In this document: positions 23,381-35,036 of the stretch, one piece after another
Position numbering within the stretch: position 1 is the first letter of the stretch
Layout: every line of letters begins with the position of its first letter
Assembly: GCA_028015205.1 (NCBI GenBank)
Contig: CM051518.1
Span: 34,686,001-34,750,000, forward strand
DNA length: 64,000 nucleotides
Direction: 5' to 3'
DNA from: Mytilisepta virgata
Lineage: Eukaryota > Mollusca > Bivalvia > Mytilida > Mytilidae
The notes under the pieces: generated by a model
What the model was told of the DNA's origin: nothing
Databases searched by the model: none
Seen by the model: only the letters and a program-made list of their open reading frames with translations
Translations under genes and position numbers: made by a program

Positions 23381-25176
23381 ATGCAAAATTGCTGTTCCAT
23401 GTTAATGGAGAGCAATGCCCTTAGCACGTTAAAGCTCACCGTGTAATGGTCCTTAGGAGATTCTCTTTCAGAATAATGTCCGATCACCCGGACTGTTAAC
23501 CAAGATGGCCGCCACAGCCGAACATAGTTTAACATAGGGCCCTTATATGGGAAAATTCATTTAAAAATCTTGTCAGAAACCACTTCACCAATTGGAACCA
23601 GACTTGCCAGCAATGGTCTTTAGGAGGTCCTCTTTCAAAATTTTGTCTGATTTCGTGGACTGTGAAGCAAGATGGCTGCCACAGCCAAACTTAGTTTAAC
23701 ATAAGACCCTATAGGAAATTCACGCAAAAATCTTCTTGTCTGAAACCACTGAGCCAATTGGAACTTAAGTTCTTAGATGGTCCTCTTTCAGAATTGTGTC
23801 CGATCACCCAGATTGTCAACAAAGATGGCCACCACAGCCGAATTTAGTTTAATATAGAACCCTATGGGTAAATTCATTTAAAAATCTTCTTGTCTGAAAC
23901 CAATTAGCCAGTTGTGGTCCTTAGATGGCTCTCTTTTAGAAATGTGTCCATGGACTGTCAACCAAGATGGCTGCGACAGCTGAACATAGTTTAACATAGA
24001 ATCCTATAGAAAAACCAGCCAAATTGAATGCAACACTTAAATTTGCTCAAGGTGAAAAGTTAAATCCAGGTGAGCGATACAGGCTCTTAAGAGCCTTTAG
24101 TTTTAAATAATTACCTTTCAAAAACCACTTCTGAAATGCAAAAATGTTTCCAATGTTGGTTGTTCTATTACACAGTTCATATGTGACATTATTTATAATA
24201 TATAAACAAACGTACACTTTGTCGCAGCAGTTTTGGAAAGTTTATGGTTTAAAAAAAGATTTGTACAATAAAACTATATTCTCCAACTGGCTGACTGGTT
24301 TCAAACAAGATCTTTCAGTGATTTTTCCAATTATGTCCTATGTTAAACTATGTTCATCTTGGATGACGGGTGGGTCATCAGATATAATTCTGAAAGAGGA
24401 CCAACTAAAGACCTTTGCTGCTAACTGGCCAAGCAGTTTCAGACAAGAAGATCTTTCAGTAAATTCCCAAGAGGGTTCTATGTTAAACTGTGTTCGGCTC
24501 TGGTGGCCATATTGGATGACGGGTTGGGTCATCGGATACATTCTGAAAGAGGACCACCTTAGGACCATTGCTGCCAAGTTTTGGTCCAATTGGCCAAGTG
24601 GTTTCAGACAAGAAGATTTTTAATCAAATTCCATATAGGGTCCTATGTTAGGCTCTGGCAGCCATCTTGGATGACGAGTTGGGTCATCGGATACAATTCT
24701 GAAGAGGACCACATAAGGACAATTGATGCTATGTTTGTTCCAATTGGCACGTTGGTTCCAGACAAGAAGATCTGCGAGTAAATTCCCCATTAAAAGGGTC
24801 CTATGTTAAACTATGTTTGGCTCTTGTGGCCATCTTGGATGATGGGCCGAGTCATCAGATATAATTCTGAAAGAAGACCAACTAAGAATCATTGCTGCCT
24901 AGATTTGTTCCAATTGGCCAAGTTATTTCAGACAAAAAGATCTTTAAGTAAATTTTGCCATAGGGTCCTATGTTAAACTATGTTTGGCTCTGGTGGTCAT
25001 CTTGGATGATGCCCTGGGTCATACAATTCTGAAAAAGGATCACCTAAGGACCAATGCTGCCAGGGTTTGTTCCAATTGGCCTAGTGGTTTCAGAGGAGAA
25101 GATCTTTAAAGGAAAGTTTACGACGACGACGGATGCCAAGTGATGGCAATGGCTCACATGGCCTTTTAGGCCAGGT
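23380..25176. repeat. Two head-to-head diverged repeat blocks (agctcacctgg family)
   Basis: Left block (to about 24106, plus): monomers with ggtcctctttcagaattgtg, ccaagatggccgccacagcc and gaacatagtttaacatag recur about every 125-150 bp, ending caggtgagcgatacaggctc. Right block (about 24130-25176): the same monomers in reverse (ggccatcttggatgac, aattctgaaagagga), ending gccttttaggccaggtgag. The 60-159 residue frames here are products of the repeated monomer, not a gene. Confidence 0.65.
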
Positions 25177-26268
25177 GAGGTAACAATCTAGGCAATGTGT
25201 TAATGTATCAACAGAAAATGGGTTCTGAAGTACTGAAGCTTAAGCCATCTCCATGGTATTCTTATATACCCTGTTTGAAGGTGGGATATATGGCCCATTA
25301 TCAAATGCTGGCCTTTTTCTGTAAATTGGAATATAGTAAAAAATCAGCTGCTTAACATAATGTAAATAAAGCTGTTTAGATCTGCTGTTCCAAGTAGCTT
25401 CATATTTTGATTTTAAGTGGCTGATGCTTTAGCTTATACATATCATGCAGAAAACCTAATCAATGATACAACATGTGATCGGTTGATCTAAATTACAGCT
25501 TTTATACTCTTAGGATTATTCAATATATACATGTAATACATCCATAAATTAACTTAACTTAAATTTGCCTTGACATCTGTTGAAATATTCAATATATTTG
25601 AAGCATTTCAAAAAAACTATAGAACACATTTGCATCAAATTAGACAACAGATTTATATTCTCATCTTATATAACATCCATTAGAAAATTGGAGACATAAG
25701 GATTTGTTTAGAAATGTAAATAACAGAAGAAGTATCAGAAGAAATGTCTTATATTGAGATATTAGACATTATAGTGAGTTTGGTTGAGTTGTAATGCAAT
25801 ATCAGTTAGGAATTTTATTTAGGCTGACAATATATTCTGTTGTATCTTGTCTGCATCGATACATTGATTTTCAGATCATGATCATTATGACTTTGAAATG
25901 AGGCAAAACAGTAACACTAGAAATTTTAAGGATATGATTTATATTTACAGATCTGAAGCATGGGGAAATGGACCTTTTAAAGACTACGTTTTATCGATTC
26001 AATCTACCAACACTCTGTGTTAACCAATCTGTAACTTCTACATCGTACAACAGGTTATTTGGAGAAACAAGCTAGATTATCAATTATCAGTTGATTGCTT
26101 AACTGTATGGGTAATGGTGAAAATCTAATGATATTGATTTGTCATACTTATCTTTGACTTTGAACTTTGAAGATTTTGCAGTTAATACACATGGGTACAT
26201 GATGGATCAAAATATTGAAATGTGAGTTTATTAGATTGGATTTTCCCTGTCTGGAATTTATATTGCAG
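25177..26268. other. Upstream intron of the stoned-like transcript
   Basis: No coding frame. The last bases (ttttccctgtctggaattta, then tattgcag) form the polypyrimidine tract and acceptor of the exon at 26269, so this is intron of a gene whose first exon lies further 5'. Confidence 0.5.
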
Positions 26269-26309
26269 ATGGTGTTAGAAATATGAACTGGATAATTTTG
26301 CAACAGTAA
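26269..26309 (+). promoter_or_regulatory. Two chained uORFs ahead of ORF1
   Basis: The exon begins ATGGTG right after its acceptor. uORF1 (26269-26286) is MVLEI-stop. Its TGA overlaps the ATG of uORF2 as ATGA. uORF2 (26283-26309) is MNWIILQQ-stop. The last A of its TAA is the A of the main ATG (TAATG). Ribosomes scanning here would meet three starts joined stop-to-start, an arrangement known to allow termination-reinitiation. Whether it is used is inference. Confidence 0.55.
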
Positions 26310-27817
26310 TGAATGTTTCAGAAGTATCATCTACTGTGCCTTCAAATTTACGGGCACCTCTTGCTACTTTTGACACTGTTGATTTTGGAGAGGATAAAAA
26401 TTCTCTTCAAACTTTGCATGGTGATTCGTTTGAATTAAAAAGTGAAGTTGAAAGTACAAATTCAGAGGCCAGCATACCATTTGAATATTCAGCATTTAGT
26501 GATGATTTCGGTGACTCTTTTGCAACGGATGTTAAAATTAACAAACAAGATGATATATGGTCAAACATCAGTATTAATACAAACACTAGTCAAAAACCTG
26601 CTAAAGTAAGCAAACGTAATAGTTTTGGCTATCAAAATTTGAAGGAAAAGAAAACGTCAGAAAGTAGTAGTTCTGACGATTCTGATAGTTCTGATTCCGA
26701 ATGTGGCTACATCAAAGGGGGTTATGTGGCAGTTTCTTCTAGTAAATTTTCTGACTGTCCTTTTCCATGTGACAGTTTTGATTCACCATTACCACAGAGG
26801 GCATTTTTGAGGAACATAGGAGACAACAATAGTTCATGTGAGTCGACACCCTTTTCCTCTCCCAATCTGTCAAGAAATTCACTTCCGGGTCTAATACAGG
26901 AACTTGAAACTGTCAAAGAAAAATCTAAGAGAAAAGCGATAGAAAAGAGAATTCAGAGATTACAAGTTACTAACAAACCAGTAGAAAGACCTCGTAGTAC
27001 TACTCCTATAAATGTGGTTAACTTCGAAGAATACAAACCTGAAAAATCACCATCAGTAAATAGTGAAAAATTATCAATAAAATTACCACCAGAAGAATCT
27101 CGGAAAAGACATAAAAGTCCTGCAAAAATTCATAGTGATATTTTTTCATTTATGAATGAAGATCAGCTTTTTTCAAGAACGAAGTCTTTAGTTGTTGAAA
27201 CAGCAAGCCAGCCTGGACAATCACCAAAACGTGTATTAATACCACCAACACTAAGCCCTTCTTGTTCCCCTTGTGCGTCACCTCGTAAAGATGAACTAAC
27301 ATTAACAGAAAAATGTTCTAAGGATACTGATGCTTATTTTTGCACATCAGTAGATAAATGGGTGGCTTTCCCTAATGTATCTAATCAGTGTTCAGTTAGT
27401 CAGAATAACAGTATTAGCACTACCACGGCAGACACAGACGGCAATTATGCTAAAAGTGATAATGTAACAAAACAGAGTGAAGATGTTCTTACAATCAGCA
27501 TTTTAGAAGGACATAATTCTAAAATGTGTGACATTTCTTTAGAAACCACCACTACTGGTGACACATCAAAATTACATAAAGAAATCAATATTCCTACTTC
27601 CAGTCAAGAAGACAATTTACATACAGAACACAAAATGTCATTAAATGATTTAGAGACTACTGATTTTCAGAAAGAAATTATATCCATTGTTAATGAAATT
27701 TTTGATGGGCCACAAGTCTTTCAGAATGAGAGAAGGGAAGATGGAGAGATGTTAACCAACGACAGTGTATGTGCCAAAGATGAGAATTCTCAGACTTCAC
27801 ATGTATATCTTTCATAA
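26309..27817 (+). CDS. 502-residue disordered protein; putative StnA-like first cistron of a stoned locus
   Basis: One exon, open from the ATG to TAA. The product is Ser/Thr-rich and mostly disordered. It has an FxDxF motif and a second DxF (FSDDFGDSF, about residues 70-78), a Ser/Asp run (about 118-130), a basic helical segment (KEKSKRKAIEKRIQRLQ, about 206-222), SP/TP-rich stretches and a WVxF motif (DKWVAFP, about 350). FxDxF and WVxF are known AP-2 alpha-ear ligands and occur in endocytic accessory proteins, including stonin N-termini. The stop codon is followed at once by a GTAAGT donor. The next plus-strand coding exon is stonin, 18.3 kb on. In Drosophila, stoned A lies upstream of stoned B in one mRNA; positional equivalence is my inference. 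No fold or named family recognised. It could also be a separate gene or an alternative stonin isoform. Confidence 0.7.
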   Translation: MNVSEVSSTVPSNLRAPLATFDTVDFGEDKNSLQTLHGDSFELKSEVESTNSEASIPFEYSAFSDDFGDSFATDVKINKQDDIWSNISINTNTSQKPAKVSKRNSFGYQNLKEKKTSESSSSDDSDSSDSECGYIKGGYVAVSSSKFSDCPFPCDSFDSPLPQRAFLRNIGDNNSSCESTPFSSPNLSRNSLPGLIQELETVKEKSKRKAIEKRIQRLQVTNKPVERPRSTTPINVVNFEEYKPEKSPSVNSEKLSIKLPPEESRKRHKSPAKIHSDIFSFMNEDQLFSRTKSLVVETASQPGQSPKRVLIPPTLSPSCSPCASPRKDELTLTEKCSKDTDAYFCTSVDKWVAFPNVSNQCSVSQNNSISTTTADTDGNYAKSDNVTKQSEDVLTISILEGHNSKMCDISLETTTTGDTSKLHKEINIPTSSQEDNLHTEHKMSLNDLETTDFQKEIISIVNEIFDGPQVFQNERREDGEMLTNDSVCAKDENSQTSHVYLS

Positions 27818-28422
27818 GTAAGTGTATATACATGTACATGTATATGTAGTAAGTATCAATGTACAAGGTTTTAACAATTGTAGTACTGGATACATTTAAT
27901 TCTGGCCTAACACCTGTATAAAACGTTTAGGAATTTTTATCATTTGGTGACTTTAGTCAGACTTTTTGGGCCAGAAACTGATGAAATTATTTGAACTTGT
28001 GGTTTGTAATATTATCTCCTATTTAGTCCACCTCAACTATAATGGGCCAAGTGATTTATATTTGTCATTTCTTGGCATCTATCTGTCTGAGTGAGTCTGA
28101 CTGCTTTAAAGTTTCAAAATTGTATCAACCTTAGGCCAAATTTGTATTTATAAAGCATCTTGATTGAATAGAGTCTCTGATAAAATTTCCAATTTTCATG
28201 CACAGACAATTACATGACTTCAAAATCCATTTCTTGTATATGATTAGGAAATCTTTTCCTCTAATACAAAAATTCCTTATAAAGCATCGATCAGTGATCA
28301 TGGTGATAGTTGCAATACAGTTTCATCATTTTGTATCTGACATTACATGTAATTGTATAAAATATATATGGAAGTCGCTTTAAAATTTTCTCATTTCATA
28401 TTTTGCAGCTTATTCAAGTTTT

Positions 28423-29103
28423 AGCTCAACTGGCCTAAAAGGTGGCGGCAAGAGCAAGTTTAACATAGGACCCTATGGGGGAATGTACTTTAAGGCCTTC
28501 TTGTCTGAAACCACTCTGCCAATTGGAACAAAATTAGGTGGTCCTCCTTCAGAAGTATATTCGATGACCCCGCCAATCATCCAAGATGGCCAGAGCCAAA
28601 CATAGTTTAACAATAGGACCCGATGGGAAATTGACTTAAAGATCTTCTTTTCTGAAATGACTAGGCCATTTGGAACAAAACTTGATAGTAATAATCCTTA
28701 GTTGTTCGTCTTTCAGATTAATATCGGATGACCCTGCCCGCCATCCAAGATGGCCACCAGAGCCGAACATAGTTTAATAGCACCCTATATGGGGAATTTA
28801 CTAAAAGATCTTGTTGTCTGAAACCAATGTCCAAATTGGAACAAAACTTGGCAGCAATGGTTGTTAAGTAGTCCTCTTTCAGAATTGTATCCGTTGACCC
28901 TGTCTGCCATTGAAGATGACTGTCAGAAATAACATAGTTTAACATAGGACCTACATGTAATGGGGAAAATCACTGAAAGATCTTCTTGTTTAAAACCAGT
29001 CATGCCAGTGTGCCAGTCGCAATTTGACAGCAATGTTCCCAGCTGCCAGTCAAGATGGACATAGTCCAGGTGAGTGATACAGACTCCTGGGAGCGTCTAG
29101 TTA
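28423..29103 (+). repeat. agctcacctgg-family repeat copy
   Basis: Starts tagctcaactggcctaaaag and ends caggtgagtgatacagactc, then a short stem (ctcctgggagcg). The interior has four or so diverged monomers with aagatggcc, agccraacatagtttaa and tctttcagaat anchors, like those at 23.4-25.2 kb. Non-coding. Confidence 0.65.
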
Positions 29104-30439
29104 GAATATACGCGTGCACATGTATTATTGGAAAATGAATTAAACAAATGAATTAAAACTTGGAATGTTGTTATCACCAGTATATTCTTTTAAATTTAGA
29201 TTGTACAACTGATATTGCAGCTAAATTCAGTTCTTGTAGGTACATACATGTATAGGTACATATAGGTAAACTATTAATATTTTAAGCCATAAAGAAACGA
29301 TTGTCAGATTAATTTCCAGGTTAGCAAAAGCAGGCTTCCCAATTATTTTTGTCTCTGTGCATGCCTACAGTACTAGTTTTCATGAACTACATCTTAAAAA
29401 ATTTTGGCACAATTTTCAGTAATGTGAAGATAACCTACATTTCCCTTTTCTGTTTTCAGTTTAAATATTTAAAACTGAATTTGTTGACAGATTTGATGAT
29501 AATTATTAACTTTGATCAAATCATACACTGTGTGAAAAAATTAAACTACCTAAAGTTCCATTAAGACAGGATCCTTTAAACATTCATAATTTTGACACAT
29601 GATTTTAACTGATTTATAATCTAGACATTGATTTGTGTGATTGACAGTAACTCGGTTTGGAAAAAATGTAAACAAATTGAGCCTTGTGGTGAATGTCAAA
29701 AAGACAGTCTTTGGAGAATTTATGGAATTGTAACTTTTTTGAAAGAATGTCTTAATCTTTAAGTTGGAAATTCACTAGCAAATGTACATGTATTAACAGA
29801 TGATTAAAATAGTGTAATTTTAATAGCTTCTACATATTTACATTGTAAATAGAAAATAGGCAATTCGTGAGTTCAAGTTCTCGTAAACTATGCTTAATTA
29901 GGACTGGAATTAAAATTTATGCAGATGCTAGACACCATGTGAAGATGTGCATATTGCATTCTGACAATTTTTGATTTTGTAATTCCAGAATACAGAACTT
30001 TTATTGTCAATAATAGGTAAATAGTGTATTCTGAAATATTTCTTAATATTTGTTCTCATAGACTTATAACTGGAAAAAAATTTTACATAGCTGCTGAACA
30101 CCATGTTAAGATGTGGATCTCATTTTGACAATTTTTGCTTTAGTGTTTCCAGAGTTAATATATGCAATAAAATAAAATAAAGCAATATGTCTAGGTTAGA
30201 AAATAATATATTCTATTGGGAAATATAACTTATAACTTGTAAACTTTCAGGCTATTTCAATATTTTTCTGGTTGAAATATTCTTCATCATATAGCAATTA
30301 GTTCCAAAATAAGCAGCCAAAGATTGAAAAAGGGTGCTTCGCCTTGGTTGACAATGAATTTTTTATTGATATCAGACTCTTAATCACTTTCACATACTGT
30401 TTACAAATGTTATTTTATTTTACTGAATGCCTTATTATT
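29104..30439. other. Intron, no feature seen
   Basis: AT-rich intron DNA. The phrase gctgctgaacaccatgttaa near 30090 resembles gatgctagacaccatgtgaa near 29925, suggesting one old local duplication of about 170 bp. Nothing else was seen. Confidence 0.4.
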
Positions 30440-33400
30440 AGCTCACCTGGCCAAAGGCCTTGTGAGCTTTTGTCATCACTTGGCGTCCGTCCGTCTGTTA
30501 ACTTTTCACATTTTAATCTCCTCTGAAATCACTGGGCCAAATGGAATTAAACTTGGCAGGAAGCATCTATGTAAGGTCCTTTATAAAGTTTGCTCATGTC
30601 ATCTTGATCGGACAACAAACATGGCCACCATGGGCAATTGTTGTTTCTGATTGGCTGAGTTTTCAAAAATCTTCTCCTCTGAAACTGCTTCGCCAAATGG
30701 AACAGAACTTGACAGGAAACATATATGGGGGTACTTTATAAAGTTTCCTCATTTTTTTCCGATCAGACTACAAATATGGCTGCAATGGGCAGTTCTTGTT
30801 CTGATTGGCTGATATGAAATTATCTTCTCCTCTGAAATCGCTTGGCCAAATGGAACTAAGAATGCAAACAACAGTTTCGTATAAAATTCCAGTGATTTTC
30901 CCCTAAATATATGATGTCATATGTATGGAATTCCCTCTATTTATAAGTTCTAGATATTGATTTCTGATTGTTTTTTGGTTTCATTATTTAAATTAGAGTC
31001 TTGGCTTTATTTTAAGTTTAAAAAAATGCATGAAATGTAAAAAAGTAATTATTTTCAGAAAAGTTTTATTAATGGGAGACTACTCTGAAAACATCCAAAA
31101 ATAGTGTAGGTGAAAACACAACATTTTTATACCACTTCATGTAGCAATTTTAAAAGGCGGCGAATGTACCCTGAAACTACATGTGCTGAAACCAGTTGAA
31201 TGTGTACTTTGGAAAACACATATACTCTGTTCTCTAAATTGCGCAGGAATCTTTGCTAGGATGCTCTGAGGTTGGTCTGTTTTTGAAATATTTGAAGGGG
31301 GGAGGCCTATTTTTTGTCAGTTATCTTTCTGTAATGGTAAGAATTTGGAAAGGAATTCCTTAAAAATACTTATATACAGTGAAAGCTTGAAGAAATATGT
31401 TTTATTTGATATATGGTTGTCTATGGGTATATGATACAGCCAATTGTCCAGCTATCAATCTTTTGAGTATGTCCCTTCAATTTATGACGTCATGAAAAGT
31501 TCTAAGAAAAACTGTTGTGTGCACTCTTAAAGGCTTTGATAAGGCTCAGATTTCAACAGTATTTTGGTTATAAAGCTCATGTATTGTATTGTTTATGCAA
31601 CATTAGACAGATAGAAAGAATTTCATGTACCAAGTGTGGTATTTAATGCATTATTATGTCCCATCTGGCCTTAGCAACCAAAAATAACAGATCTGCAGTA
31701 ATAATTTGATGTCAAGTGTAAAGACGTCATATTATTTATTCACAGTTTTTGAAGCCGGTTATAGTTTTAGATGATTCATTGCACTTAATATATGCAGATT
31801 TTTTTCTCGCATAAATATTGGGAAAAAAATGAAAGAAAAATAAACTTTATTTCCATTTCACTGGTAAAAATTAGAGTCAATAAACTATTCCATAATTACA
31901 CTGTTATTCAATTCAAGGAATGGTTGGCATTCTTATTTTTTTTCATTTGAACCTTTTTTTTTAACAATAAAATTTAGTTTTTTTCATGTATTTTCTTAAA
32001 ATTAATCAAATCTTTAAGTATACAAGCATAAAACAGTTCATAAGAGAGAAATATGCTCATATTACATCAAAATATGTCAAATTTACATTTGATGTCATTG
32101 TCTGTGAGTTATGCCCCAGGGTATCAAAACCCCCTCCTTTGAATATTTGTTCAATACATTTGATTCACATGTCAGAAATAGACAAACGAGGTATCGTTTT
32201 ATTCGTAATTGTCTGTAGATTGAGAAAATTTATTGTTATTTTGAAAATAAGGGTATCAAGAATGCCTTAAGAATGCAAACAACAGTTTCGTATAAAATTC
32301 CAGTGATTTTCCCCTAAGTATATGATGTCATATGTATGGAATTCCCTCTATTTATAAGTTCTAGATATTGATTTCTGATTGTTTTTTGGTTTCATTATTT
32401 AAATTAGAGTCTTGGCTTTATTTTAAGTTTAAAAAAATGCATGAAATGTAAAAAAGTAATTATTTTCAGAAAAGTTTTATTAATGGGAGACTACTCTGAA
32501 AACATCCAAAAATAGTGTAGGTGAAAACACAACATTTTTATACCACTTCATGTAGCAATTTTAAAAGGCGGCGAATGTACCCTGAAACTACATGTGCTGA
32601 AACCAGTTGAATGTGTACTTTGGAAAACACATATACTCTGTTCTCTAAATTGCGCAGGAATCTTTGCTAGGATGCTCTGAGGTTGGTCTGTTTTTGAAAT
32701 ATTTGAAGGGGGGAGGCCTATTTTTTGTCAGTTATCTTTCTGTAATGGTAAGAATTTGGAAAGGAATTCCTTAAAAATACTTATATACAGTGAAAGCTTG
32801 AAGAAATATGTTTTATTTGATATATGGTTGTCTATGGGTATATGATACAGCCAATTGTCCAGCTATCAATCTTTTGAGTATGTCCCTTCAATTTATGACG
32901 TCATGAAAAGTTCTAAGAAAAACTGTTGTGTGCACTCTAAACTTGACGGGAAGCATATATGGGAGGTTGTTTACAAAGTTTCCTCATTTTGTCCAGATCG
33001 GGCAACAAATAGTGGCTGTCATGGGCAATTCTTGTTTCTCATTGGTTGATTAAAATAAAAGTTTTTTTGGAACTGCTTGGCCAAATGGAATGAAACCTGA
33101 CATGAAGCATCTATGGGAGGTTCTGTACAAATTATCCTCATTTTGTCCCGATCAGACTACAAATATGGCCACCATAGGTAGTTCTTGTTTCTGATTGGCT
33201 GATATAAAAAAATCTTCTCCTCTGAAGTCACGGGGCCAAATGGAATGAAATTTGACAAGAAGCATAAATGCGAGGTCCTTTATAAAATTTTCTCATTTCT
33301 CCCCAATCGGGCAACAAACATGGCCGTCATGGGCAATTCTTGTTTCTCATTGGTTGATTAAAAAAAAAAATTTTTTTTCTTGAACTACTTGGCCAAAACT

Positions 33401-33645
33401 GTCAGCCAGGAAGCATCTATGAAATTAATTTTTTTCATCCTGATTGGCTGATAATGAAATCTTCTTCTCTGAAACTGCTTGGCTAAACGAAACGAAAATT
33501 GACAAGAATCATCTGTGGGAGGTTTTTTTACAAAGTTTTCTCATTTTGTTCAGATCATGTGACAAACATGGCCACCATGGGCAATTTTTGTTTCTGCCAG
33601 TTGAGCGATACAGGCTCAGGTCTCAGGGCTCTGAGCCTATAGCTT
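30440..33645 (+). repeat. agctcacctgg-family repeat, split by an insertion
   Basis: Starts agctcacctggccaaaggcc and ends ttgagcgatacaggctc...gagcctatagctt. The monomer (ggccaaatggaatgaaactt, ggaagcatctatgggagg, aacatggccaccatgggcaa, ttctgattggctga) repeats about seven times. At 30857 the monomer is broken inside ggaac-taaacttgac by a 2.08-kb insertion ending at 32938; it resumes with aaacttgacgggaagcat. Confidence 0.7.
30857..32938. mobile_element. 2.08-kb insertion with 671-bp direct repeats at its ends
   Basis: Copies at 30857-31527 and 32268-32938 have equal length and are almost identical (I saw one difference, ccctaaatat versus ccctaagtat). A 740-bp non-coding spacer separates them. Each copy starts GAATGCAAACAACAGTTT and ends with the near inverse of it (reversed end GAGTGCACACAACAGTTT, 16 of 18 matching), so each copy itself has terminal inverted repeats. 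The outer flanks are TAA on both sides, a candidate 3-bp target duplication. Either two MITE copies moved as one composite unit, or a single insert was later duplicated. A perfect TGACGTCA lies near the end of each copy. Confidence 0.75.
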
Positions 33646-33949
33646 AATTTATCGGACATGATATGGTATGATCCTGTCATCGGTGTCTGTCTGTAGACAG
33701 TTACATTGTGTAGGTATCTGCTCATTTACTTTTGTTCTATTGAATGTATCCTTATAATATTTGACCTCAATGGTCCCCCATAAGAAATACAGGTTGGAAT
33801 TGATTGGGTCATTATGACCCATATGTTATGTTTGAGCGACTCTGGTTAAGTTTTGCGTTTAGGTTCATTTCTTTTGTTTTGTGTTTATATGGATTTAAGG
33901 GCAGTGAATCTGTGTTTTACAGACACAATTTCTAGTTTCTTATAATTTA

Positions 33950-34225
33950 CCTTGATGAGTGCTTTCATTAGTATGTCAACAGATTTTTCCTATCTTTTAC
34001 AGTTTTTGGGATATTGGAGGTTAAATGTACCAAAAAGCAGCGGTGGCTTGATTTCTAAATTTTGTTTTTATTCTGGTTTTTGTGGTAGCTTCATTAATTC
34101 TGTGTAATATATATTATAATACCCAACACTTTATGGGGTCAAGAATAATAATGTGTCCACACTTGCTTTAATTGTTTATCTGCCAACATGTTGCATTTGT
34201 ATCATGCTGCACTTAATTTATTGTT
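33950..34225 (+). repeat. Dispersed repeat, copy 2
   Basis: Second copy of the sequence at 230-515: gagtgctttcattagtatg, ggtggcttgatttctaaatt, taatgtgtccacactt, and tgccaacatgttgcatttgt. Non-coding, with no terminal repeats seen. Confidence 0.6.
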
Positions 34226-35036
34226 TAAATGGAGAAGGAACAAAAAATGTACAAGCATGTAACATTCTGCTATAAAACATGCCACAGTAAGTGATAATTA
34301 TTTGACATTTGTATGTAATCCTAGTGGGTGGAGCCTACTGGACCATACATACGTGAACGAGAATAGACACCGAGGATCCAGAAAGCCTTCTATTGTCTGG
34401 ACATGACCGGGGAAATTTTTATTTCTTCAGTTATAAAAAGTATACATAGTATGCACTCAAGGGTGACACACAAAGCCATTTATTAGATTAAATTGTTACC
34501 CTTATCTTAACCGATTAAAAGATGGGGAATTTTACATGAAGTAGAATAAAATGTTGCAGACTAAGAAATATTTGCCAGTAATCGTCATTGAAATGAACAA
34601 CATGCAACCTTAGCTCATTGATTGTTCCTGAAATATGTATTGATGTTTCCATGTTCCAATCAATAGACAATTTATAATTATAGTATTGGATGATAAATGT
34701 TTTATTCACTTTACATAGACTTCTGTAAAGGTATCAATGATCTGAAGCTAGCTAAGTCAGAAAATGAAAATCCCAAAAGGATTTTTATCAGAACTGTAGA
34801 TCAATTTGGTGTTTGTGGTCTATAAAATTTTGTTGATACACAGTTCAGTATTGATTGGCACTTGTTTTTATATGACTTGGAATTTTTTTATTCTCTCCAG
34901 TCACTTATCAATTAAATTAATGACTTTTTTTTAATGAAATCTTGCTGTAAATATATTTCTCAAATCCCATATGTATTTAGAACTGAAACAGAGCCATTAA
35001 CAAGTTCAAAACTAGTTCCAAACATGATTTTTAGTT
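34226..35036. other. Intron with a duplicated fragment
   Basis: 34372-34425 (ggatccagaaagccttctat, then tctggacatgaccgg) recurs at about 36570-36625 in the same orientation (ggatctggaaagtcttctat, ttctggacatgaccgg). The two copies lie on either side of the element at 35037-36045. Otherwise AT-rich and featureless. Confidence 0.45.

Noticed and set aside
24144..24781. 159- and 66-residue plus-strand frames
   Set aside because: They read through diverged copies of the agctcacctgg-family monomer (repeated SFRQED and GWVIGYILKED phrases mirror the DNA repeat).
30857..32938. LTR retrotransposon interpretation of the 671-bp direct repeats
   Set aside because: No TG..CA ends, no primer-binding site after the left copy, no gag/pol, and each copy has its own inverted ends.
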